From the NCBI GenBank assembly GCA_029881215.1, contig JAOUNA010000003.1, positions 1 to 52,610 of the forward strand: DNA of 52,610 nt, given 5' to 3'. Shown here piece by piece: positions 17,363 to 25,437 of this stretch. The translations under genes were made by a program, and so were the position numbers. This DNA comes from Myxococcales bacterium (GTDB lineage: Bacteria > Myxococcota_A > UBA9160 > SMWR01). The notes beneath the pieces were generated by a model, which saw nothing but the letters and a program-made list of their open reading frames with translations, did not search any database and had not been told where the DNA came from. Each line of letters opens with the position of its first letter. The stretch's first letter is position 1.

Positions 17363-18339
17363 CACGCGTCCATCGCGCGAACGTAGACGAATAGCGCCGA
17401 GAGCATCACGAGCACCAGACTGAGCGGAAGCAGGTACTTCCAGCACAGCGCCATCAGCTGGTCGGAGCGAAAGCGCACCAGCGACCAGCGAATCCAGAAG
17501 ATCATGAAGAAGAGCACCAGCGTCTTGAGCACCATCCAGTGCAGGCCCGAAGCAAAGGGACCGTCCCAACCGCCGAAGAAAATAGCGGCCGCCACCGCGG
17601 ATGCGATCAGCGTGTGCAGGTATTCCGCCATCTGCAGCAGTCCAAATCGCATGCCCGCGTATTCGGTGGTCACGCCTGCGACCAGCTCGCTCTCGGCTTC
17701 GGGGATGTCGAAGGGAATGCGGTTGGCTTCGGCGAGCGAACAGATAAAGAAGATGACGAAGGCGATCAGTCCCGGCCCCAGCGGCCAGAACACGAACCAA
17801 TGGGTCTCCGCCTGAACGGAGATGATATCGCTGAGGCGCATGGACTGTGCGAGGACCACGGGAACCATCGCCGACAACACGAGCGGGATCTCGTACGCGA
17901 TGCCCTGCGCGACGGCGCGCATCGCACCCAGCAGGGCATACTTGTTGTTGCTCGCCCAGCCTGCCACCCAGACCGGAAATACGACGAGCCCTCCGACCGC
18001 CAGCAGGAAGAGCACCCCGATGTCGAGGTCGGCGGCGAGCACGTCTTCATCGAAGGGGATCACGGCCGCAGCCGCGAGGGTGAAGATCACCGCGCAGGGA
18101 GGTGCCAGGCGAAAGAGCATCGGGTCCGCCTTTTGGGGGAGGATGTCTTCCTTCTGCATCATCTTCAAAGCGTCCGCGACGATCTGCAGGAGGCCGGCGG
18201 GGCCCACCAGCGTCGGGCCATAGCGGGTCTGCATGCGGGCGGCGAACTTGCGCTCGAACCAGATCGAAAACACCGCGACCGTCACCAATACGGTGGCGAT
18301 CACCACACCCCACACCGCGCCGTGGACAAGCGGCGTCAT
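17362..18339 (-). CDS. nuoH: NADH-quinone oxidoreductase subunit H
   Basis: The 325-residue protein has eight or nine helices. The conserved quinone-cavity loops are visible: ERKFAARMQTRYGPTLVGP near the N-terminus and the acidic SLAEANRIPFDIPEAESELVAG loop region in the middle (residues about 200-222). It links the quinone site to the proton channels. The start at ATG 18339 overlaps the nuoD stop by four bases. Confidence 0.95.
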   Translation of the reverse strand: MTPLVHGAVWGVVIATVLVTVAVFSIWFERKFAARMQTRYGPTLVGPAGLLQIVADALKMMQKEDILPQKADPMLFRLAPPCAVIFTLAAAAVIPFDEDVLAADLDIGVLFLLAVGGLVVFPVWVAGWASNNKYALLGAMRAVAQGIAYEIPLVLSAMVPVVLAQSMRLSDIISVQAETHWFVFWPLGPGLIAFVIFFICSLAEANRIPFDIPEAESELVAGVTTEYAGMRFGLLQMAEYLHTLIASAVAAAIFFGGWDGPFASGLHWMVLKTLVLFFMIFWIRWSLVRFRSDQLMALCWKYLLPLSLVLVMLSALFVYVRAMDA

Positions 18340-19520
18340 CGATCCACCTCGCCCATGATCGGATCGAGCGTTCCGAGAATCGCGATGGCGTCGCTCACCG
18401 TGTGCCCTGGAAACACATAGGGAATGCAGGATACGGCGTGCAGGCTGGGAGATCGGATCTTGAGCCGGTAGGCGCTCGCGCCGCGGTTGCTCCCGCCGCC
18501 GATGAGATAGGTACCGAGTTCACCCCGAGGCGACTCGATGCAGGTGTAGCGCTGGCTGGATTCGATCTTGATGTGGGTGGGCGACTTGCCCGGCTTGATC
18601 CCGAGGATTGGGCCCTCGGGCACCGAATCGATGATCTCTCGAACGATCCGGATGCTCTCGCACATTTCCTGCAAGCGCACCAACGTTCGCGCAAGACAGT
18701 CACCGGCGCTCTCGGTAAAGACATTCACGTCGAGCTCTCCGTAGATGTGGTACGGAGCATCTCGCCGGAGGTCGTGATCCACACCGCTGGCCCGCGCCAG
18801 CGGGCCCGTAATCCCCAGAGAAACCGCGAGATCTCCGTCGAGCACACCCACTCCCTGGGTGCGGTCCCGGTAGATCCGATTCGAGCTGAAGATCTGGATG
18901 TACTCCTCGATGCGCTTTGCGATCACCTCGATCGTCGTCTTCGTGTCCCGGCAGAACTTGGGTGTGATGTCGTGCCGATTGCCGCCGACCGCGTGCGTGT
19001 TGTAGTGGAAGCGGCAACCGGTGACTTCCTCGAACAATCCGAGGATGGTCTCGCGCTCGCGGAAGCAGTACATGAAGAGCGAGGCACCCCCGCCGAGAGC
19101 GCCTCCCAGATCCATGCCGAAGGTGCCGAGCCACAGAAGATGCGAGGCGACTCGCTGCAACTCGGCGAAGATGGTGCGCAGGTAGAGCGCACGGCGCGGC
19201 ACTTCGATTTCCAACATGGCCTCACAGGCCATCACGATGGCCTGCTCGTTCATCATCGGCGAGACATAGTCGTTCTTGTCGACGACCGGAATGATCTGCA
19301 CGAAGGTGAGCTCTTCGCACAATTTCTCGACGCCGCGATGCAGATAGCCCGCGTAGGGGACGGCCTTTACGATGATCTCGCCATCCAGATAGAGCTTGAC
19401 GCGAAAGACACCGTGTGTGGATGGATGCTGTGGACCGAGATTGAGCACCATGAGATCCGCGCTGGGATCATAGGTCTCAATGTCGAGATGCGGATCGACC
19501 TCGGTGACGCGACGCGGCAC
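18336..19520 (-). CDS. nuoD: NADH-quinone oxidoreductase subunit D (49 kDa type)
   Basis: The 394-residue subunit has the family hallmarks NLGPQHPSTHGVFRV near residue 27, PYAGYLHRGVEKL, and the C-terminal LGTLDPIMGEVDR that closes the quinone pocket. It forms the quinone-binding site with NuoB. GTG 19520 lies two bases after the nuoC stop. NuoC and NuoD are separate here, not fused as in Escherichia coli. Confidence 0.95.
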   Translation of the reverse strand: MPRRVTEVDPHLDIETYDPSADLMVLNLGPQHPSTHGVFRVKLYLDGEIIVKAVPYAGYLHRGVEKLCEELTFVQIIPVVDKNDYVSPMMNEQAIVMACEAMLEIEVPRRALYLRTIFAELQRVASHLLWLGTFGMDLGGALGGGASLFMYCFRERETILGLFEEVTGCRFHYNTHAVGGNRHDITPKFCRDTKTTIEVIAKRIEEYIQIFSSNRIYRDRTQGVGVLDGDLAVSLGITGPLARASGVDHDLRRDAPYHIYGELDVNVFTESAGDCLARTLVRLQEMCESIRIVREIIDSVPEGPILGIKPGKSPTHIKIESSQRYTCIESPRGELGTYLIGGGSNRGASAYRLKIRSPSLHAVSCIPYVFPGHTVSDAIAILGTLDPIMGEVDR

Positions 19521-19521
19521 A

Positions 19522-20019
19522 CTATCTCCAGGGCGGGCACGCCGTACCGATGGCGTAGTCCTTGCGGAGGGGATACCCCTCCCAGTCCTCGGGCATCATC
19601 AGTCGGCGCAGGTCCGGGTGGCCGTCGAAGCGAACACCCACCAGGTCGTACTGCTCGCGCTCCTGCCAATCGGCACCCGCGAACAGCGGGAAGAGCGTGG
19701 GGAGGGCTTGATCGAGCTCCACTCGCACCCGCCAGCTGGCCAGGTGCGCGGGCGCACCGATGCAGCGCACACCCGTCGCGACCTCGTAGTGTTCGGCGTC
19801 GACCTCCGCGTTCTCGTTCTTCGCGTCCGGCGCCGCGGGGTAGTGGCTGGCAACGACGAACGCATAGATGCGATAGCCAAACTCTTCCTTGAGCACGCGG
19901 GCGAGTTCGAAGTGATGTCTGGCGTCCACCAACGGGTAGTTGGCAGCGGGAATCTCATCGACGCCGAACCGTTCCTGCAGCAGCGCGACGAATCGCCGTT
20001 GGGCTTCGTCTCCCGTCAC
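19522..20019 (-). CDS. nuoC: NADH-quinone oxidoreductase subunit C (30 kDa type)
   Basis: The 165-residue subunit ends with the family signature region ([23 protein letters not shown] then [14 protein letters not shown]). GTG 20019 overlaps the nuoB stop (GTGA). It is a structural subunit of the connecting module between the Fe-S arm and the membrane. Confidence 0.93.
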   Translation of the reverse strand: MTGDEAQRRFVALLQERFGVDEIPAANYPLVDARHHFELARVLKEEFGYRIYAFVVASHYPAAPDAKNENAEVDAEHYEVATGVRCIGAPAHLASWRVRVELDQALPTLFPLFAGADWQEREQYDLVGVRFDGHPDLRRLMMPEDWEGYPLRKDYAIGTACPPWR

Positions 20020-20756
20020 CGCGCACTCCCATCGTCCGTGTCGGCTTCCGGTCGAGGCTCCGGCTCGGGCCGCGGCCTGCGAATCCGGGCCAGGTTCAAG
20101 GTGTCGCCGAGACCCAGGCCCGCGGCGCTATCGGTCTGCTCCTCGGCGGTGAGGGGATCGCGTTCGGCATCCTGGAGCCGACCGATCGCCGGGCGATTCA
20201 GGTTCGGCGGGGATTCGGGCCGAAGCTCTTCGCGCGTGAGGGTTCCCTCGCGCACCATCCGGATCTTTTCCTGCAAACGCAAGAGACCGTGCATCAGTGC
20301 TTCGGGATTGGGCGGGCAACCGGGAACATAGACGTCCACGGGAACGAAGGTATCGATGCCGGGAATGACCGAATAGATGTCGCGATAGAAATCACCGGAA
20401 ATCGCGCATGAACCCATGGCGACACACCACTTGGGTTCCGGCATCTGCTCCCAGAGCTTCTTGACGCGCGGCGCCATCTTTACCGTGATGGTGCCCGCGA
20501 CGACCATCACATCGCATTGGCGCGGGGTGCCGCGGGGAATGGAGCCCATGCGGTCGAGGTCCACGCCACTGGCGGCCGCAGCCATGAACTCGATGCCACA
20601 GCAGCTCGTCGCCATGGGGAAGATCCACAGCGAGTTCGCCGACCCCCAGGTGAGCAGCTGATCGAGGTTGCCCAGCGCAACGCTCACGCCCGGCATGCGC
20701 TCGACTTGCTGGTAGAGGGGGTGCTCGTAGGTGCGCTGGCTCTCGTCTACTGCCAC
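20016..20756 (-). CDS. nuoB: NADH-quinone oxidoreductase subunit B (N2 cluster)
   Basis: The subunit holds the terminal [4Fe-4S] cluster N2. The ligand set is visible: tandem Cys in [11 protein letters not shown] (C52, C53 from this start), GSCAISGD and [11 protein letters not shown] chose GTG 20756, which overlaps the nuoA stop by ten bases; an in-frame ATG at 20789 is possible but would overlap nuoA by 43 bases. The protein carries an unusual tail of about 75 residues after the conserved core, rich in Pro, Arg, Glu and Asp ([19 protein letters not shown] at the end). Confidence 0.92.
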   Translation of the reverse strand: MAVDESQRTYEHPLYQQVERMPGVSVALGNLDQLLTWGSANSLWIFPMATSCCGIEFMAAAASGVDLDRMGSIPRGTPRQCDVMVVAGTITVKMAPRVKKLWEQMPEPKWCVAMGSCAISGDFYRDIYSVIPGIDTFVPVDVYVPGCPPNPEALMHGLLRLQEKIRMVREGTLTREELRPESPPNLNRPAIGRLQDAERDPLTAEEQTDSAAGLGLGDTLNLARIRRPRPEPEPRPEADTDDGSAR

Positions 20757-21106
20757 TTGAGCGCCCCCGTTCGCAGCGCGTAGCCCCACCCCAAGAGCAG
20801 CACCAGCACGAAGATCAACATATCGACGATCGCCAGCCCGCCGAGCTCTTCGATGGCGAGCGCCCAGGGAAACAGGAAGACCGCCTCGATGTCGAAGAGC
20901 ACGAAGACGAGTGCCACCAGGTAGTAGCGGGGGTGGAACTGAAGCCAGGCGCCTCCTTCCGGCTCCTCACCGCATTCGTAGGTCATCGTCTTGAGCTTGG
21001 AGCTGGATTTGGCCGTGACCGCGAGTAGCTTGGCCGCTACGAGCATGCTCACGGGCACGACGATCGCGACGGCGACGAATCCCGCTGCGGCAACCCACTG
21101 ATCCAC
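20747..21106 (-). CDS. nuoA: NADH-quinone oxidoreductase subunit A
   Basis: The 119-residue subunit has three transmembrane helices and the conserved loop Cys motif TYECGEEPEG, plus FLFPWALA in the second helix. GTG 21106 follows a GGAGG site. It is the first gene of the 11-gene operon (A, B, C, D, H, I, J, K, L, M, N). No nuoE, nuoF or nuoG lies between D and H or elsewhere in the window. Confidence 0.94.
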   Translation of the reverse strand: MDQWVAAAGFVAVAIVVPVSMLVAAKLLAVTAKSSSKLKTMTYECGEEPEGGAWLQFHPRYYLVALVFVLFDIEAVFLFPWALAIEELGGLAIVDMLIFVLVLLLGWGYALRTGALKWQ

Positions 21107-21683
21107 GCGACGACCTCCGGAAGCCCCGGTACCTCGAGATCACCAGACCGACCGGCGCGGGCTCGCCCCGGCGCAGTCTCACCAACCGGCGCGCGCTGCT
21201 GACCCGGTGACGAAGCCCGGGCTCTGGTTGTGCAGGTGTAACGGCGAAAAACTGAGCCGGCAGGTTATCGACTCTCGTGCCGCATTTCGAGTGAAAGTGC
21301 CAGGCTCGATCCGGCTGGAATCCGTGTGGGGAGTCTTGCCCCGGAGTCCGCCTTCTTCTCGCGATCCACGGGTCGATGCCATGCAACTCGCGAACGCGCG
21401 CCGCTACATCACTGGCTACAGGCGGTTGAGTGGGGTCGGTGCCCCGACGTCCCCCGGCGTTCAGTGGGGTGATCCGAAACGAGCCCACGCCGGGCTCCGT
21501 GTTCAGGCTGGCGGTCCAGGACGAAGCAGTCTTCGGGACAACCTGATTCAGGAACTGCGCACTGACGTTGGCCTCGATGACGAGATCGACGTTGGGATCG
21601 AGGCGGCTCGTGATGGGGTCGGGGAAGATGCCGCCGTCCATCGGGTCTGGTTCTTGCGATCCACCCGCGAGACGCGCTCCCCG
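21107..21683. other. Intergenic region upstream of nuoA; contains a possible coding remnant
   Basis: About 577 bases lie between nuoA and the NicO-type gene, both on the minus strand. The nuo promoter should be here, but I see no convincing -35/-10 or -24/-12 pair. Minus-strand bases 21641 to about 21440 translate into protein-like sequence (FPDPITSRLDPNVDLVIEA, later SSWTASLNTEPGVGSFRITP) that has no good start and then runs into low-quality sequence and nuoA. This could be the end of a decayed gene of unknown kind. Confidence 0.4.
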
Positions 21684-22385
21684 TCACAGCCCCAGGAAGA
21701 GGATCGCCAGGCCGCAGAGTGCCACGGTGGCTCCTGCGAGAGCCTCGGACCAGCGCTCGAGGTGCCCGAGTCGCAGGCGCCGATAGCCCGCGAGACCCAC
21801 GGCAACGATCACGAGCATGGTGGCCACGGTGCAGATGCTGAACGCGATCGCGGTGGTGCCCGCCAGGGCCCAGTTTCCCTCGCTGGCGGGGACCATGAAG
21901 AAGGCGATCAAGGGCTCACAAGGTCCCAGTACGAAGATGGCGAAGAGCACCCAGAAGGTGGTGCGGGAGGCGCTGCCGTTGTCGTGTGCATGCTCGTGGT
22001 CGGCGTGCCCGTGGACGTGGACGTGGCCTGCGTGGTTGTGCAGTGCCAGTCCCGAGCGCCGCCGCCAGGCCAGGCGGATGCCCCAGACCATGTAGGCGAA
22101 GCCGAAGGCGAACAGCACCCAGGCGGCCCAGGTGCCCCGGCCGACTTCGGCAGACTCGAGGGCTCCGATGCCGTACCCGAGCACGATCCCCAGTCCACCC
22201 AGCAGGAGCGAGGCCGCCACGTGACCCAGCCCGCACACGAACGTGATCGCCAGGGTGCGGCTCATGGACCAGCCCCGGGCCCGCGCCAGCATGATGAAGG
22301 GAATGGTGTGGTCGGGGCCGAGCAGCGCGTGGAAGAAGGCCACGCTCACGGCACCAACGAGGACACTGAGGGAGGCGCCATCCAT
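21684..22385 (-). CDS. NicO/UreH-type nickel/cobalt transporter with His-rich loop
   Basis: The 233-residue membrane protein has six or seven helices. The first helix region reads HALLGPDHTIPF, an HxxxxxDH motif as in nickel/cobalt transporters, followed by CGLGHVAASLLL. A cytoplasmic or periplasmic loop is very His-rich (HNHAGHVHVHGHADHEHAH). A later helix has VLGPCEPLIAFFM, matching the PC motif of NicO/RcnA-like proteins. It may import or export Ni or Co. It is divergent from the CODH/ACS operon, whose enzymes need nickel and whose corrinoid protein needs cobalt, so a supply or homeostasis role is a reasonable inference. A generic TauE/SafE-like or UreH-domain annotation is the alternative. 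Confidence 0.72.
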   Translation of the reverse strand: MDGASLSVLVGAVSVAFFHALLGPDHTIPFIMLARARGWSMSRTLAITFVCGLGHVAASLLLGGLGIVLGYGIGALESAEVGRGTWAAWVLFAFGFAYMVWGIRLAWRRRSGLALHNHAGHVHVHGHADHEHAHDNGSASRTTFWVLFAIFVLGPCEPLIAFFMVPASEGNWALAGTTAIAFSICTVATMLVIVAVGLAGYRRLRLGHLERWSEALAGATVALCGLAILFLGL

Positions 22386-22985
22386 GTCAGCACATCCTGG
22401 GCAGGTCCGGGCCCGAGAGCACTGGCCCGCGCCGCTAGTCGTACCAATCGCTTCGCCACTGCAAGTAGCAAGTCCTCATCTCTCGGCCAGGGCTCTCCTC
22501 ACCCAATCCGAAGCCGGATCCGAAGCGACATGCCGGAAGGAAATCCGGGGGGACAGGTCCGTCGAGGTCAAGCCTGTTGGGCGGGCTCGGGAGCAGAGCA
22601 GCGTCGCGTCGCGAATCGAGGGCGATCCGCTGCGCCACCTCGCCCCACGGGGCGAGGAGCTCCGTGGCAGAGTGTCTCAGGGCTAGTCCTCTGCGGCACT
22701 GGCCGCGCAGCACAGGCGCGGCACGACACTTGCTTTCTTTTGGCCGGGGGGGTTGGTGGCCTCAGGCCAATCCGTCGAAATGACGAGAGAGATCACGTCC
22801 AGTCCAGTCATGCGCTTCTGGTTCGCGCGCATCACGGCGGTTTCTGCTCGAGCCTCCAGGATCCTGCACGGCGGCTCGGCAGACGCCAGCGGGATCAAGG
22901 CGCAGCGCAACGGAACCCGGCGCCTCGCCGGGATTCGCGGGGTGGAGGGCCAACGGTGCCCAGCGGTCCAAGGGCGGAGGGGGAT
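22386..22985. other. 600-base intergenic region between the NicO-type gene and the CODH/ACS operon
   Basis: I find no credible gene here on either strand; the open frames lack protein-like composition. It holds the sigma-54-type promoter at 22719-22734 and a leader of roughly 240 bases before the first gene. I looked for a cobalamin riboswitch and could not support one. Confidence 0.5.
22719..22734 (+). promoter_or_regulatory. Sigma-54-type (-24/-12) promoter for the CODH/ACS operon
   Basis: The sequence CGGCACGACACTTGCT matches the consensus TGGCACG-N4-TTGCW at every defined base except the first. The GG and GC dinucleotides are ten bases apart, as required. The predicted transcription start is near 22745, giving a leader of about 240 bases to the first gene. 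An activator of the enhancer-binding type would be needed; none is encoded in the window. Confidence 0.6.
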
Positions 22986-23390
22986 ATGACGTCGGTCAAG
23001 ATCGACCTGCCGATCATGTATGCGGACCACCATGTGGTCGAGGTCCGGCGCATCCTGCTTGAGGTCCCCGGAGTGGAGGCGGTCGACGCATCGAGCGCCT
23101 TTCGGGTCGTGAAGATCGAATACGACCCGAACAAGACGTCGGAAGACGCCCTCAAACAGGTACTCGACGCAAACGGATACCTCGGCGACCTCCAGGTACC
23201 CCTGGAGTCCGGAAAGCCCGCCGTAGGCAGCAATGGCGCCACCTACTTCCGGCACACCGCCGCCTACGAAGCGGTCGGCACGGTGATCTCTTTTGGACAG
23301 GAGATTCCCGCCTCGGGACGGCCGCTCTGGCCCTGCCCGGGAATGGGCTCCGCCCCAACGATGGATGAAGGAGAACCGGACCATGGCTGA
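22986..23390 (+). CDS. HMA-like small protein without CxxC, first gene of the CODH/ACS operon
   Basis: The 134-residue protein starts at ATG 22986 after a GGCGGAGGGGG site. Residues 1-70 have the beta-alpha-beta-beta-alpha-beta pattern of heavy-metal-associated domains: VKIDLP, then VVEVRRILLEVPGVEAVDA, then VVKIEYDPNKTSEDALKQVLDANGY. The usual metal motif GMxCxxC is replaced by PIMYADHHV, so the Cys pair is missing and two adjacent His occupy the loop. The C-terminal half is unrecognised, with single Cys in LWPCPGMG. The gene overlaps cooS by eight bases, which indicates coupled translation. A role in nickel delivery or CODH maturation is inferred from position only. Confidence 0.75.
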   Translation: MTSVKIDLPIMYADHHVVEVRRILLEVPGVEAVDASSAFRVVKIEYDPNKTSEDALKQVLDANGYLGDLQVPLESGKPAVGSNGATYFRHTAAYEAVGTVISFGQEIPASGRPLWPCPGMGSAPTMDEGEPDHG

Positions 23391-25425
23391 CGACGAAGGC
23401 GGGATCCCGAGGAAGAAGCGGCGGACTCCGGCGGAGGCGTCGATCGACCCGGCCGCCCAGGAAATGCTGGCCGTGGCCGATCAGCTCGGCGTGACCACCG
23501 CCTTCAGCCGGGCGGACACGATGGCCCCCTGCCCGATCGGCTCGGTGGGTATGTGCTGCGACCTGTGCGGCATGGGTCCCTGCCGGATGACCAAGGACGG
23601 CATGACCGGGATCTGTGGCGCCACGGTAGACACCATCCAGGCCCGCAACTTCATCCGAGCCGTCGCGGCCGGGTCGGCCGCGCACTCGGACCACGGACGC
23701 GACATGGCATTCACCCTCAAGGCCGTCGCGAACGGCGAAGCCGAAGGCTATGTGATCCGCGACATCGCCAAGCTGCGCAACGTCGCCGCGCTGTACGGCA
23801 TCCCGATCGAGGATCGTCCTCCGCAGGAGATCGCCAACGATCTCGCCGACCTCTACATCGCCCAGTTCGGCCAGCAACGCGGCTCCATCGTTACGGCGGC
23901 GCGGGCGCCCGAGAAGCGCAAGAAGCTCTGGAAGGAGCAAGGGGTGGTGCCCCGCGGCGTCGACCGCGAGGTGGTCGAAGCGCTGCACCGCACGCACATG
24001 GGTGACGACCAGGAGGCGATCCACATCCTCCAGCACGCCGTGCGCACCGCCCTCGCCGACGGCTGGGGTGGCAGCATGATCGCCACCGACATCTCGGACA
24101 TCCTGTTTGGGACCCCTGCCCCGCTGCTCGGGGAAGCCAACCTCGGCGTGCTGAAGCACGACATGGTCAATGTGATCGTCCACGGTCACGAGCCCACCTT
24201 GAGCCAGATGGTGGTCGCGGCTTCGCAAGACCCGGAGATGATCGAGTACGCCAGAGCCGCCGGTTCCCAAGGCATCAACCTTTCCGGTATCTGCTGCACC
24301 GCGAACGAGATCCTCATGCGCCAGGGAATTCCGGCGGCGGGGAACTTCCTCCAGCAGGAGCTGGCGATTCTCACCGGCTCGGTGGAGGCGATGGTGGTGG
24401 ACGTTCAGTGCATCATGCAGGGGCTGGTCGCGCTGGCGGAGAACTTCCACACCAAGATCATCACGACCTCACCGAAGGTCCGGATCAAAGGCGCGACCCA
24501 CATCGAGTTCGACGAGCACCACGCCCTGACCATCGCCAAGAACATCCTCAAAGAGGCCATCGACAATTACGCCAATCGCGGCAGCGTCAACATTCCCGAC
24601 TACAAGAACTCGCTGATCCCGGGATTCTCCCACGAGTACATCAACTACATGCTGGGAGGATCGTATCGGGCCTCGTTCCGGCCCCTCAACGACGCGATCA
24701 TGTCCGGACGGATTCGCGGCGTGGCGGCCATCGTGGGGTGCACCAACCCGCGCATCCAGCACGACGCCTACCACACCACCCTCACCGCAGAGCTGCTCAA
24801 GCAGGACGTCCTGGTGGTGGAAACCGGCTGCAGTGCCATCGCCAACGCCAAGCTCGGATTCCTGCTCGGGGATGCCGGCATCGACCGGGTTGGGCCGGGT
24901 CTGCGAGAGGTCTGTGAGACGGTCGGGATCCCCCCGGTGCTTCACATGGGATCCTGCGTAGACAACACCCGGATTCTCACCGTTCTCACCCAGATGGTCG
25001 ACGAAGGCGGCCTCGGCGACGACATCGACGAGGTGCCGGCGGTCGGGATCGCACCGGAATGGATGAGCGAGAAGGCGCTCTCCATCGCCACCTACTGCGC
25101 TGCTTCCGGCGCGTACGTGATGATGGGCGGCTCCAACCCGGTCAAAGGAAAGGGCGAGAAGGTCGCCGATAGCCTCCTGGTGGCCGAGCACATGAGCTCC
25201 GGTTGGGAGGAGATCTACGGGGGCAAGCTCGAGTTCGTGGAGGACCCGCGGGAGATGATCCGGCGCACGCTGGATCACATCGACAAGAAGCGCGCCGCGC
25301 TCGGGTTGCCCGCGTACGATCCATCTCGATTCGGAAAGAGTGGCGACGCCCGGCTCCGCGAGATTGAAGCGCTGCCCTTCGAAGAACGTCAGGCCGCTCT
25401 CTACGGCCAATCCGCCGCGAGTTAG
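23383..25425 (+). CDS. acsA: Carbon monoxide dehydrogenase, Ni-Fe catalytic subunit (bacterial CooS/AcsA)
   Basis: The 680-residue enzyme reversibly converts CO2 and electrons to CO. C50 and C58 fit the D-cluster ligands and C59, C62, C67, C78 the B-cluster (CPIGSVGMCCDLCGMGPC). C-cluster ligands are all visible: HGHEP His, GICCTANE, VQCIMQ, VGCTNPR, ETGCSA and MGSCVDN. Start ATG 23383 has a GGAG site nine bases upstream and overlaps the HMA-like gene; ATG 23365 is a weaker alternative. acsB follows after 12 bases, so this CODH most likely forms the bifunctional CODH/ACS complex, with CO passing through the internal tunnel. Electrons come from or go to ferredoxin. Confidence 0.96.
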   Translation: MADDEGGIPRKKRRTPAEASIDPAAQEMLAVADQLGVTTAFSRADTMAPCPIGSVGMCCDLCGMGPCRMTKDGMTGICGATVDTIQARNFIRAVAAGSAAHSDHGRDMAFTLKAVANGEAEGYVIRDIAKLRNVAALYGIPIEDRPPQEIANDLADLYIAQFGQQRGSIVTAARAPEKRKKLWKEQGVVPRGVDREVVEALHRTHMGDDQEAIHILQHAVRTALADGWGGSMIATDISDILFGTPAPLLGEANLGVLKHDMVNVIVHGHEPTLSQMVVAASQDPEMIEYARAAGSQGINLSGICCTANEILMRQGIPAAGNFLQQELAILTGSVEAMVVDVQCIMQGLVALAENFHTKIITTSPKVRIKGATHIEFDEHHALTIAKNILKEAIDNYANRGSVNIPDYKNSLIPGFSHEYINYMLGGSYRASFRPLNDAIMSGRIRGVAAIVGCTNPRIQHDAYHTTLTAELLKQDVLVVETGCSAIANAKLGFLLGDAGIDRVGPGLREVCETVGIPPVLHMGSCVDNTRILTVLTQMVDEGGLGDDIDEVPAVGIAPEWMSEKALSIATYCAASGAYVMMGGSNPVKGKGEKVADSLLVAEHMSSGWEEIYGGKLEFVEDPREMIRRTLDHIDKKRAALGLPAYDPSRFGKSGDARLREIEALPFEERQAALYGQSAAS

Positions 25426-25437
25426 GGGAGGCACGGC

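Noticed and set aside
22386-22985. Cobalamin or nickel/cobalt riboswitch upstream of the CODH/ACS operon
   Set aside because: A GCCACTG string at 22455 recalls the B12 box, but the other conserved elements and pairing are not there on either strand.
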